From: CAZJBS01 sp964544475
GTDB taxonomy: Bacteria > CLD3 > SB21
Direction of reading: 5' to 3'
NCBI GenBank assembly: GCA_964544475.1
Contig: CAZJBS010000013.1
Location: forward strand, 1-64,000
Length of the DNA stretch: 64,000 nucleotides
Numbering within the stretch: the stretch's first letter is position 1; every line of letters begins with the position of its first letter. The translations under genes were made by a program, and so were the position numbers. The notes beneath the pieces are model-generated. The model had not been told where the DNA came from. It saw only the letters and a list, made by a program, of their open reading frames with translations, and did no database searches. Shown piece by piece: positions 1 through 8,019 of this stretch.

Positions 1-169
1 TTCGTTTGACAGTTGCATGGTACGGAATACGAAATACGATTTCAATAGAAAAGAGGAAGGATTGGTCCATACCGGAGTCGCTTTGTAAATGTCCTGTCGA
101 AAAGACATTGAACACACCCTTTGTTTTGACTAAGTTGTGCCAGGTTCAATCAACCACACTTCGGCGATC

Positions 170-3100
170 ATGTATCCATCTTGCCGCCACATTATGTTGG
201 TGCCGGCCGGGTTTTTCTTTTGTTTGTCCGCCGTGCTGGCCCAGGTGCCGGGGGGACGCCCGATCATCCGGCATTTCCCGCCCGACGTCTACGGCGCCTC
301 GGCCGAAAACTGGTGCATGGTTCAGGACGCCCGAGGATTCCTCTACACCGCCAATGGGGACGGTGTGCTGGAATTCGACGGCGTGCGGTGGCGACTCATA
401 CCGGTGGCCAACAAATCGATTGTGCGATGGCTGAGCCAGGATCTGGATGGCACCATCTACGTCTGTGCCCAGGGCGAATTCGGCCGACTCCAGCCCGACC
501 CGGCCGGTCGCATGTATTATGCCACGCTCATGAATCGCCAAACCCATCCTGAATACGACCTCACGGAAATATGGGAGGCCACGGCCACATCTGACGGCGT
601 GTACTTCCGGATGTACAACCATCTGGTACGTTACCGCAACGGCCTGATCAAAGCGTGGTCCGCTTCGAAGTTCGATGTGGTCTTTTCGGTTCGGGATACC
701 GTCTATACGCGCATGGTGGGCGTCGGCTTGCACCGTGTGACCGGGGACAGCCTGGTGATGGTACCGGGTGGCGCTTTTTTTGCCGATCTTAAGATCAATG
801 GCATCCTTCCCTATGATGAAAGCCGAATTCTTGTGGCGACGCGGGCGAAGGGGTTGTTCGTCTATGACGGCGGCCGGGTCACCGCACTGCCCACGTCGGC
901 GGACGCGTATCTGGCCTCCCAATTCATCTATGACGCACGCCGTCTTCCCGGCGGCGATTTCGTTTTCGGAACCATTCGCGGAGGGATCGTCATCGTTGAC
1001 CGCACGGGCCAAGTCCGGCAGATTCTCGATCGTTCACGTTTCCTGCCCGCCGACGGCGTCGGCTGTGTTTTCGTGGACCGGGATGGGGCCCTGTGGGTCG
1101 GTTACAGACACAATGGCCTGAGCCGGATCGAAATTCAATCGCCGTTTTCACTCTATGATCCCACATTCGGATGGGATGGCAGGATATTTTCGTTGACCAG
1201 GCAAAACGGCCGGCTTTTGCTCTCAACATCGCGAGGCGTGTATCGCATGAGCCCCGACGATGGCCCGGTCTTGTTTGAACCTCTGATTACGAATTCGCCC
1301 TATTATTACGGTTTCACTCACGGTGGAAGCGACGTCCTGGTTGCCACCGGCAATGGGACATTTCATGTGAAAAAAAATGATTGCGTTCGCATCACCGACC
1401 AACATACGCGTGACGTCACGGCATTGGACGGCGACTCGACGGTGGTTTTGGCGGGCCTGCCGGATGGCATCATGCGCATCGTCCGCTCCCCCGGCGGCTC
1501 ATGGCGGTCCGATAAGAAACTGGAAGGGATCAGCGAGTACGCCAAGGAAATCGTAGGATTTGCCGACCACACGGTCTGGGTCGGTACGGATTTTCAGGGC
1601 GCGCTGCGACTGGATTTCCACGGCGATTGGCGCCATGAGCCGTCTGTCGAACGATTCAATGAAAAAAACGGTCTTCCTGTTGGCCGGGTTCATCTGCTCG
1701 CGACGCCCGATGGGCCGCTGTTTGGCACAACCGCCGGTTGGTACCGCTTCAATACGGACCGGAAGTTTTTCGACCCGATGACCCGATCGCGACTGTCCCA
1801 GCTGCGAGGCGAGGACCTCTTGTCGCTGAACCGGGCGCGGTGGATGATGGATCCGGAGTGGCTGCCGAATTTCACTGACAAACCGCACCTCAAGAGAATC
1901 TGGCCGCTGCAGGCCGAAAAAGTTTTTGCCTATGTGAGGGATGAAAAAGGCGTCGAATGGTTCGGCGGGGATCATGTGCTGGTTCGTTATGACAGCCGGA
2001 TGGCCGGCAATGTCCGCCGTGAATTGGCAACCGTCATTCCGATGGTGACCGTCTTCGGTGAGGCTTCATCCGTGGCGATGCGGAAGGAGGGCGTACCGGT
2101 GGTTTTCGTGGAGGCCGGAACCTCACCCGGACTGCGGTTCGAATTCGCCTTGCCCGCCTATGAGGAGTCGGGTGAATTTCAATGGAAGCTCGACGGTTTC
2201 GAAGAGGATTGGTCGGGATGGTCCCGGGCCACGTCCCGGGAGTATGTGCATTTGCCGGACGGCTGGTTCACATTCAGGGTCAGGGGCCGCGACGTTTACG
2301 GCAATGTCGGGGCCGATGCCGTCGTGCCGTTCCGGATTTCTCCACCGTTGTATGCCACGTGGTGGGCCTACGCGCTCTATGCGACCCTGTTCCTTCTCAT
2401 GGTATCGGCGGTGATCCGCATCCGGGTGAGGTTTCTGGAAAGGCGAAATGCCGAATTGCAGGCTTTGGCGGATAAACGCACGCGTGAACTCCGGGACGCG
2501 CAGGCGCAGATTCTCCAATCCGAAAAAATGGCGGCGGTCGGCCAGATGGTCGCCGGTGTGGCACATGAGATCAACAATCCGCTGACTTTTATCATGCCGA
2601 ATCTCGATTATATTCAGAATCAAATACATAAACTGATCCGGTATTTTGAAGCGACGGACGATGCCGAACGCCACGCCCTTCGCACAGACATGATACGCGG
2701 CGATCTTTTGCCGGAAATGCTAAGTGCGATCGAATCCTCCGCGCGGGGCGGCGCCCGCATCCGGGATATCGTCCAGAATCTAAGGACGTTCACCCATTTC
2801 GACGAGGCGACGACGACGGCCATCGACATCGACCGCCAGCTGGACCATGTGCATGCCTTGTTTTTCAGTGAGACAAAAGACATCGTTTTCGAGAAGAAAC
2901 TGGCTGCCGGAAAAGTCATCAAAGGCCAGGCGCGCGAACTGAACCAGTGTTTCATCAACGTTCTGGACAACGCCGTGCAGGCGATTCGGGAAGCCGAGGC
3001 CGAAGGTCTGCTGGGCAGGGGTCTCGGCATGATCACCATGCAGACCGAATCCACTGAGCATGGCGCCGGTGTTCGTATCGTTATTAGCGATAATGGCGTG

Positions 3101-3280
3101 GGCATGAAACCCGACGTCCGTTCACGAATCTTCGAGCCATTCTATACGACGCGGCCCGTCGGTTCTGGTCGCGGCCTTGGACTCTCCGAAGTCTATGCCG
3201 TCATCACCAGGCACAAGGGTACGATAGAGGTGCGGAGTGAGCCCGAACACGGAACGGAAGTCGTGATCACTTTGTACTGA
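170..3280 (+). CDS. Propeller-type sensor histidine kinase (periplasmic beta-propeller, Y_Y_Y domain, kinase core)
   Basis: Membrane sensor kinase of about 1,036 residues. A hydrophobic signal segment (MLVPAGFFFCLSAVLA) is followed by about 600 residues with two-component-regulator propeller character, then a Y_Y_Y-like domain and one transmembrane helix near residues 729-752. A short coiled coil (ERRNAELQALADKRTREL) leads to the kinase core: H-box AHEINNPL with phospho-acceptor His799, N-box NVLDNAVQAI near 930, and G-boxes DNGVGM and GRGLGLS. There is no receiver or DNA-binding domain, unlike the hybrid propeller sensors of Bacteroides, and no response regulator lies nearby, so the partner is elsewhere. 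I chose the ATG at 170 because it places the signal peptide at the N-terminus; an upstream in-frame GTG at 137 adds 11 unlikely residues. Family assignment is firm; the ligand is unknown. Confidence 0.9.
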   Translation: MYPSCRHIMLVPAGFFFCLSAVLAQVPGGRPIIRHFPPDVYGASAENWCMVQDARGFLYTANGDGVLEFDGVRWRLIPVANKSIVRWLSQDLDGTIYVCAQGEFGRLQPDPAGRMYYATLMNRQTHPEYDLTEIWEATATSDGVYFRMYNHLVRYRNGLIKAWSASKFDVVFSVRDTVYTRMVGVGLHRVTGDSLVMVPGGAFFADLKINGILPYDESRILVATRAKGLFVYDGGRVTALPTSADAYLASQFIYDARRLPGGDFVFGTIRGGIVIVDRTGQVRQILDRSRFLPADGVGCVFVDRDGALWVGYRHNGLSRIEIQSPFSLYDPTFGWDGRIFSLTRQNGRLLLSTSRGVYRMSPDDGPVLFEPLITNSPYYYGFTHGGSDVLVATGNGTFHVKKNDCVRITDQHTRDVTALDGDSTVVLAGLPDGIMRIVRSPGGSWRSDKKLEGISEYAKEIVGFADHTVWVGTDFQGALRLDFHGDWRHEPSVERFNEKNGLPVGRVHLLATPDGPLFGTTAGWYRFNTDRKFFDPMTRSRLSQLRGEDLLSLNRARWMMDPEWLPNFTDKPHLKRIWPLQAEKVFAYVRDEKGVEWFGGDHVLVRYDSRMAGNVRRELATVIPMVTVFGEASSVAMRKEGVPVVFVEAGTSPGLRFEFALPAYEESGEFQWKLDGFEEDWSGWSRATSREYVHLPDGWFTFRVRGRDVYGNVGADAVVPFRISPPLYATWWAYALYATLFLLMVSAVIRIRVRFLERRNAELQALADKRTRELRDAQAQILQSEKMAAVGQMVAGVAHEINNPLTFIMPNLDYIQNQIHKLIRYFEATDDAERHALRTDMIRGDLLPEMLSAIESSARGGARIRDIVQNLRTFTHFDEATTTAIDIDRQLDHVHALFFSETKDIVFEKKLAAGKVIKGQARELNQCFINVLDNAVQAIREAEAEGLLGRGLGMITMQTESTEHGAGVRIVISDNGVGMKPDVRSRIFEPFYTTRPVGSGRGLGLSEVYAVITRHKGTIEVRSEPEHGTEVVITLY

Positions 3281-3576
3281 TCGGCGATCATGATCCCTAT
3301 GTCATTTTCGACCCGGAACCTGACAGTGAGTCCGTCTGGAACTCGTTAGATAACCCATTGCGAGGTATCCAGTTAGTTCTAAGTTTATTATTAATATGAA
3401 GATGCGTGGCCTTCCAACGTCAAGCCTGAATACCCGAACGGAACCATTGATTTTGTACCCTTCAGCCGGTATATTTCTTTTTCATGTCAACAGCCACGGA
3501 CGCAAGGAAATGGTATGAGTCCGCGCGGTTCTCACCGTTGCCATAAGACACATCAGAATCAACCGGACCGGACGAT

Positions 3577-4464
3577 ATGATCGCCGAAGAGGCAAAAACA
3601 AAGAACGTCTTGGAACTGGACCCGTCCGCCTTCTCGCAGGATGAAATCCGGATCATCCATGAGAATATCCATGACAGCCAGTCCCTGCTGGAGGTGATGA
3701 GCCACTTCACATATGAAAAACTCCAGCATTTGATGGACGACCTGATGACGTCGGCCAGCCGGTACTATCAGGACGTCCTCAAAGTACCCCAGGCGGAAAA
3801 GCACCTCAAAGGCAAATTGGAGAACCTCCTCGACTACAAGGATCGGGTCGGTTGTTCCGAGCCCATCGAAGGGTGTTTACACGAGGGGTGCTTTCGTCTC
3901 AGCGCCAATTGCGCCGTACGGAAGACCAAAGAAGACATCCTGGCCATTGCGCAAATCTTTGAATCACGGCGCAACCGGTCCACCATACCCCATGTGGCCG
4001 TCGAGCTCTTTTTCAAGAAACTGATCGAAGATCACAATTGTATCGGTGTGATACTGTCCGACAAGCTGGGTTCACCCAAAATTTTCACCACCGACGGCAG
4101 CGCCATCTCGACTGTCATCACCAGTGGCATTCACCGCCTGGCCGAGGCGATCCGCGATCATGAATTCCGGTTTTCCGGCACGAGCGAGCCTTTCCTTGTC
4201 TTCAATCAGCATTTTCCGATTGACGACGGGCTCGCCTCCAAATTGCAGCCATTTGAAAAGAACCCCGATCTGAAAAAGTACGTCAAACGGTTGACTTTCA
4301 GCAGCATCGGCATCGAGATTGTGCACGAGAAGATCATTCTGTCGATCATCTATCTCGGCGACAATATGTTGAGGCAGTTCCTGCTGAAGGCCATCCTGGG
4401 CATCGAGAGGATCCGGGTTGAAACCGATCCGGACGCGCGGCTGCGGGCCGCGTTTGGCCGGTAA
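3577..4464 (+). CDS. Unrecognised protein with four clustered cysteines
   Basis: A 295-residue soluble protein that I do not recognise. The N-terminal 90 residues are predicted helical. A compact cysteine cluster follows (Cys93, Cys100, Cys105, Cys112; core CLHEGC), which could bind metal. The remaining 180 residues alternate strand and helix (IGVILSDKLGSPKIFTTDG, then IGIEIVHEKIILSIIYLGD), reminiscent of a small sensory fold such as GAF, but no signature proves this. No signal peptide or membrane segment is present. The only upstream purine run is weak (GGACCGGACG). It lies 296 bp after the sensor kinase and 41 bp before the PLP-homeostasis gene, so it could be a partner of the former or the first gene of the latter's transcript. 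Confidence 0.75.
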   Translation: MIAEEAKTKNVLELDPSAFSQDEIRIIHENIHDSQSLLEVMSHFTYEKLQHLMDDLMTSASRYYQDVLKVPQAEKHLKGKLENLLDYKDRVGCSEPIEGCLHEGCFRLSANCAVRKTKEDILAIAQIFESRRNRSTIPHVAVELFFKKLIEDHNCIGVILSDKLGSPKIFTTDGSAISTVITSGIHRLAEAIRDHEFRFSGTSEPFLVFNQHFPIDDGLASKLQPFEKNPDLKKYVKRLTFSSIGIEIVHEKIILSIIYLGDNMLRQFLLKAILGIERIRVETDPDARLRAAFGR

Positions 4465-4505
4465 ACATCGTCGAGCGGCCTTCGCCGAAAGACGCAAGGA
4501 AACTT

Positions 4506-5297
4506 ATGAGTGAATACACCGAACGACAAGTGATCGAACGAAACGCGGCCGAGGTCCGCCAACGCATGGCCGCCGCGGCGGCCCGTGGCGGGAGAAAGGC
4601 CGGAGACATCGCCGTTGTGGCGGTCACGAAAACGTACCCGATCGAGTATATACTGGCGGCGCGCGACGCCGGCCTCACGATCATCGGCGAAAACAAGGTC
4701 CAGGAAGCCAAGGAAAAGGCCGCCCTGCTGACCGCCCGCGATCCGAAATGGAAGACGACGTGGCATCTCGTCGGCCATCTTCAAACCAACAAGGCGCGCC
4801 AGGCGGTGGAAATTTTCGACATGATCCATTCGGTCGACTCCTTCCGGCTCGCCGCCGAAATTGACCGGCGCGCCTATACGAGGGACAAGATCATGCCCAT
4901 CCTCATCGAGGTGAATACGTCGCGCGAAAAATCGAAATACGGCATCGACCCCGACGATGTACTGGAAACCGTCAAAAAAATAGCGGAATTGAAAAACGTC
5001 GCCATCAAGGGTTTGATGACCATCGGCGGGCTCACGGCGGCCACGGCCGGCGATGCCGACCGCACCAGGAGCTACTTCCGAAGGCTGCGTGAACTCCGTG
5101 ACTTCGTTGCCGAGCAAAAGATACCTCAAGTTGATATGAGCGTCCTGTCAATGGGCATGAGTGGCGATTTTGAAATAGCCATCGAGGAGGGGTCCACGAT
5201 GGTTCGCATCGGAACCGCCATTTTCGGCAAACGCAAACGCGGCGCCCAATCGTTTTCTATGGAAAATCCCAACCCGCCCGTGGAGGAAAAACCTTGA
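4506..5297 (+). CDS. yggS: YggS/PROSC-family PLP homeostasis protein
   Basis: Pyridoxal-5'-phosphate-binding protein that buffers free PLP in the cytoplasm; it has the alanine-racemase-type TIM barrel but no known catalysis. Visible family motifs are VAVTKTYP with the PLP lysine, GENKVQEA, WHLVGHLQTNKA, IHSVDS, the substrate-loop-like EVNTSREKSKYG, GLMTIGG and the C-terminal phosphate-binding LSMGMSGDFEIAIEEGSTMVRIGTAIFG. At 263 residues it is slightly longer than the usual 225-235, mainly through a tail ending NPPVEEKP. A good Shine-Dalgarno (AAGGAA) precedes the ATG. Its stop codon overlaps the TTG start of the DivIVA-domain gene, so the two are translationally coupled; yggS next to divIVA/sepF-type cell-envelope genes is a widespread arrangement. 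Confidence 0.95.
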   Translation: MSEYTERQVIERNAAEVRQRMAAAAARGGRKAGDIAVVAVTKTYPIEYILAARDAGLTIIGENKVQEAKEKAALLTARDPKWKTTWHLVGHLQTNKARQAVEIFDMIHSVDSFRLAAEIDRRAYTRDKIMPILIEVNTSREKSKYGIDPDDVLETVKKIAELKNVAIKGLMTIGGLTAATAGDADRTRSYFRRLRELRDFVAEQKIPQVDMSVLSMGMSGDFEIAIEEGSTMVRIGTAIFGKRKRGAQSFSMENPNPPVEEKP

Positions 5298-6181
5298 AGC
5301 TGACGTCCGCCGATATTATCCACCAGGAATTCAAACGCGCCCTGCGTGGATTTGAACAACACGAAGTGCGCGCATTTCTGGAAGTCGTGGCCGACGCGTA
5401 TGACGAACTGGCCAACGAAAACAAATTGCTTTCCGAGCAGGTCCGCCAGCGCGAGCACGAACTGACGGCTTTGTCGCAGACACTCGGAGCCAGGGATCAG
5501 GCGCTGGCGCAATGCCAGGCGGAGATGCAGAAACTGCAGCGGTCTCTGGAGACGCGCGACGATGCGGACTCCCTCCTGCAAAAGGCGGAACTGGAAGCCG
5601 GCCGACTCATCTCCGATGCCCACCAAAAAAACGAACAGGCCCGGCAGGAATTGCGTCTATTGCAGGAAATGAAATCCAAAGTCGCCGCCCACCTTCGTGA
5701 ATACCTGCGGTCGCAGATGGCCCTGCTGGATATCATCGGCGAAGAAGAGCACGGAACCACCAACGCCCCGCCGATCCCGAAGGCCTCCGTCACGCCGGCC
5801 ATTCAAGACTCCATTGAGACTCCGGCATCGGGAGAAACCGTCGAACCGGCCATGGACCTCGGCGCGCTTCAGTCCGGTATTCAGCGTTTTCTGTCCGAAG
5901 TCAAGATGGATGACCTGCCGCCCGATCTCGTGGAGGAGATCAGCGTTGACCTTGCCTTTGGCACATCGCCGCAGGATGAAAAAATGACCGAAGAAGAAAA
6001 GCGCAGAAAAATTCTCAACGATCTCGAGAACCTCTCCCAGCACGCCACAGCGATGTTCAAGAAAGCGGATTTCCACAAAATGCTCGGCGAGGACGCCGAA
6101 AAAAAATCCGAAGACATCATCAACCGCATCTACGCCGAGCTTGAAAAACGAAAGAACCAATCGCCTCCGGAGGTTTCATGA
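5294..6181 (+). CDS. DivIVA-domain coiled-coil protein
   Basis: 295-residue protein with an N-terminal DivIVA lipid-binding domain (residues 1-45: LTSADIIHQEF, the turn LRGFEQHEVRAFL, then VADAYDEL). A long coiled coil follows to about residue 130 (NENKLLSEQVRQREHEL onwards), then a proline-rich linker and an acidic helical C-terminus. DivIVA proteins bind negatively curved membrane and recruit pole or septum factors. The start is a TTG at 5294 whose last two bases begin the yggS stop; GGAGG lies 7 bases upstream, and this start gives the canonical DivIVA N-terminus. The 3' end overlaps the next start by ATGA. The role in this diderm organism is inferred from the domain only. Confidence 0.88.
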   Translation: MKLTSADIIHQEFKRALRGFEQHEVRAFLEVVADAYDELANENKLLSEQVRQREHELTALSQTLGARDQALAQCQAEMQKLQRSLETRDDADSLLQKAELEAGRLISDAHQKNEQARQELRLLQEMKSKVAAHLREYLRSQMALLDIIGEEEHGTTNAPPIPKASVTPAIQDSIETPASGETVEPAMDLGALQSGIQRFLSEVKMDDLPPDLVEEISVDLAFGTSPQDEKMTEEEKRRKILNDLENLSQHATAMFKKADFHKMLGEDAEKKSEDIINRIYAELEKRKNQSPPEVS

Positions 6182-6999
6182 GCGAACTGCTGACCCGCAT
6201 CGACGAATCCGTACGATTTATCCGCTCCAAATCGGACCTGCAACCTGAGGTGGGCATCATCCTCGGCACAGGTCTCGGCGCTCTGGCCGGCGAGATCAAA
6301 AAAGAAACTGAAATCCCCTACGAGCAGATTCCTCACTTTCCGTTGTCGACGGTTGAGAGCCATGCCGGCAAGTTGTTGCTCGGCACACTTGGCGGTAAGA
6401 AGGTCGTCGCCATGCAGGGGCGTTTTCATTTCTATGAGGGCTACACGATGCAGCAGATCACGTTTCCCGTCCGCGTGATGAAATTCCTCGGCATCAAAGC
6501 CCTGCTTGTTTCCAACGCCTGTGGCGGGATGAACCCGCAGTACCGGGCCGGCGACATCATGATCATGGACGATCACATCAACCTGCTCGGTGACAACCCT
6601 TTGCGCGGCCGCAACGAGGATTCGCTCGGTCCGCGCTTCCCCGACATGAGCGAACCGTATTCCCGAAAGCTCATCGCGCTCGCGGAGCAGATTGCGCTGG
6701 AGGAAAAGATCAAGGTACAGAAAGGCGTGTATGTCGCCGTGATGGGGCCAAATCTCGAGACGCGCGCCGAATATCGTTTCTTACGCGGCATCGGCGCGGA
6801 CGTGGTCGGCATGTCCACCGTGCCCGAAGTGATCGTCGCGACGCACATGAGTATTCCGTGCCTGGGTTTTTCGATCGTCACCGACGAGTGTTTTCCCGAC
6901 GCCCTGCATCCGGTCGATATTGCCAGAATCCTCAAAGTGGCCGGCGAAGCCGAACCGAAAATGACGGTCATCATGAGGAAAGTCGTGGAGAGGATGTAG
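6178..6999 (+). CDS. punA: Purine nucleoside phosphorylase, trimeric (PNP/MTAP) family
   Basis: Phosphorolysis of purine (deoxy)nucleosides to base plus (deoxy)ribose-1-phosphate, in the cytoplasm. The 273-residue length fits the trimeric family. Phosphate- and base-site motifs are visible: ILGTGLG near the N-terminus, GRFHFYEGY (catalytic-site His), NACGGMN, GPNLETRAE (base-site Glu) and GADVVGMSTVPEVI. At the position of human PNP Asn243 (SLITNK) this protein reads SIVTDE, so the base-recognising residue is Asp, as in methylthioadenosine phosphorylases; preference for 6-amino purines is possible. It starts within the ATGA overlap with the DivIVA gene, and the DUF2905 gene follows after one base. 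Confidence 0.93.
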   Translation: MSELLTRIDESVRFIRSKSDLQPEVGIILGTGLGALAGEIKKETEIPYEQIPHFPLSTVESHAGKLLLGTLGGKKVVAMQGRFHFYEGYTMQQITFPVRVMKFLGIKALLVSNACGGMNPQYRAGDIMIMDDHINLLGDNPLRGRNEDSLGPRFPDMSEPYSRKLIALAEQIALEEKIKVQKGVYVAVMGPNLETRAEYRFLRGIGADVVGMSTVPEVIVATHMSIPCLGFSIVTDECFPDALHPVDIARILKVAGEAEPKMTVIMRKVVERM

Positions 7000-7000
7000 G

Positions 7001-7219
7001 ATGGAAGACTGGCCGGTGGGCAAGTCATTAATCCTCTTTGGCGCCATTCTGATCGTTGTCGGTATTCTATTCACTTTCGTCGACAAGATTCCCTTTCTGG
7101 GGCGCCTGCCCGGAGACATCCATATCAAGAAAGACCATTTTTCATTCTACTTTCCGATTGCGACATCTGTCATAGTCAGCGTGATTGTGTCGCTCGTCAT
7201 GTGGTTGTTCAGGAGGTAA
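7001..7219 (+). CDS. DUF2905 small membrane protein
   Basis: A 72-residue integral membrane protein with two transmembrane helices (about 8-27 and 48-70) around the conserved DUF2905 loop GRLPGDIHIKKDHFSFYFP. The function of the family is unknown. The start codon lies one base after the purine phosphorylase stop, with AGGATGTAGG as ribosome-binding region, so it is the last gene of the yggS-divIVA-punA operon. A GC hairpin with a T run begins two bases after its stop codon. Family recognition is confident from the loop motif and size. Confidence 0.88.
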   Translation: MEDWPVGKSLILFGAILIVVGILFTFVDKIPFLGRLPGDIHIKKDHFSFYFPIATSVIVSVIVSLVMWLFRR

Positions 7220-7220
7220 C

Positions 7221-7249
7221 CCCACGAACAACCGGGCAGCGTGGGTTTT
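7221..7249 (+). terminator. Probable intrinsic terminator after the yggS operon
   Basis: CCCACG (7221-7226) pairs with CGTGGG (7240-7245) across a 13-base loop and is followed by TTTT. It begins two bases after the DUF2905 stop and precedes the separately transcribed msrA. The stem is short but all GC-rich. Confidence 0.55.
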
Positions 7250-7360
7250 ATCTCCGAGATCTTTAAAAGAAAATGACGACCAAAAGGGCCGGACGGGAAT
7301 TTTTCACAACGTCCCCACGTTGCATTGTCCGTCATCGAGCCCCAACATGGAGTTATTCAC

Positions 7361-7999
7361 ATGCCTTTGTTGATCTTGTTGCTCACCGTCCTCACATCGT
7401 GTCAATCATCCACCCAGCAGGAATCCCATACCATGAGCACTCACCCTGTTTCACATAACGACGCTCTCGAAACCGCCACGTTTGGCGCGGGATGTTTCTG
7501 GTGCGTCGAAGCGGTCTTTCAGAGATTGGACGGCGTCGAATCCGTGGCGTCGGGTTATTCCGGCGGCCATGTGGACAAGCCGACGTACCGGCAAGTCTGT
7601 GACGGCACAACCGGACATGCCGAAGTGATCCAGATCCAATTCGATCCTTCAAAAATATCCTACGAAGACCTGCTCTATGTATTCTGGAGAACCCACGATC
7701 CGACCACGCTCAACCGCCAGGGCAACGATCAGGGCACGCAATACCGGTCGGTCATTTTTTATCACAACGAAAGCCAGCGCGCGGCGGCTGAGAAATCAAA
7801 AAAGGAAACCGATGCGGCCCACGTCTGGCCCGATCCCATGGTCACCGAAATCAGCGCGTTTAAGAATTTTTTCAAAGCCGAAGACTACCATCAGAACTAT
7901 TACAACGACAACCAGGACCAGCCCTACTGCCGTTTCGTCATCGATCCGAAAATTCAGAAACTGAAAAAGGAATTCAAAGACAAGTTGAAAAAGAACTGA
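7361..7999 (+). CDS. msrA: Peptide-methionine (S)-S-oxide reductase, predicted lipoprotein
   Basis: Reduces methionine-S-sulfoxide in proteins. The catalytic GCFWCVE motif, followed by SGYSGG, HAEVIQI and the DQGTQYRSVIF segment, is diagnostic of MsrA. Counting from the ATG at 7361 the protein has 212 residues and begins MPLLILLLTVLTSC, a hydrophobic stretch ending in a lipobox (LTSC), so the mature enzyme is probably a lipid-anchored periplasmic repair enzyme. GGAG eight bases upstream supports this start; a TTG at 7325 would add 12 residues in front and spoil the signal. A second ATG at the MSTHPVS segment would give a cytoplasmic form. The gene ends in a perfect palindrome shared with the convergent ggt gene. 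Confidence 0.93.
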   Translation: MPLLILLLTVLTSCQSSTQQESHTMSTHPVSHNDALETATFGAGCFWCVEAVFQRLDGVESVASGYSGGHVDKPTYRQVCDGTTGHAEVIQIQFDPSKISYEDLLYVFWRTHDPTTLNRQGNDQGTQYRSVIFYHNESQRAAAEKSKKETDAAHVWPDPMVTEISAFKNFFKAEDYHQNYYNDNQDQPYCRFVIDPKIQKLKKEFKDKLKKN

Positions 8000-8019
8000 G
8001 AATTGAAATCTCAGTTCTT
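7991..8019. terminator. Bidirectional hairpin shared by msrA and ggt
   Basis: AAGAACTGAGA (7991-8001) and TCTCAGTTCTT (8009-8019) form a perfect 11-bp stem with the loop ATTGAAA. The two arms contain the stop codons of the convergent genes: each protein ends Lys-Asn-stop, encoded by AAG AAC TGA on its own strand. No long T run follows on either side, so terminator strength is uncertain, but a symmetric hairpin between convergent stops fits a two-way terminator. Confidence 0.65.

Noticed and set aside
6..40. TTGACA near the left edge as the promoter of the sensor kinase
   Set aside because: No acceptable -10 box at 16-18 bases (only TACGAA), so support is too weak.
146..1012. 288-codon minus-strand frame over the sensor kinase
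   Set aside because: Shadow of a strong propeller/kinase coding sequence; its translation shows no domain.
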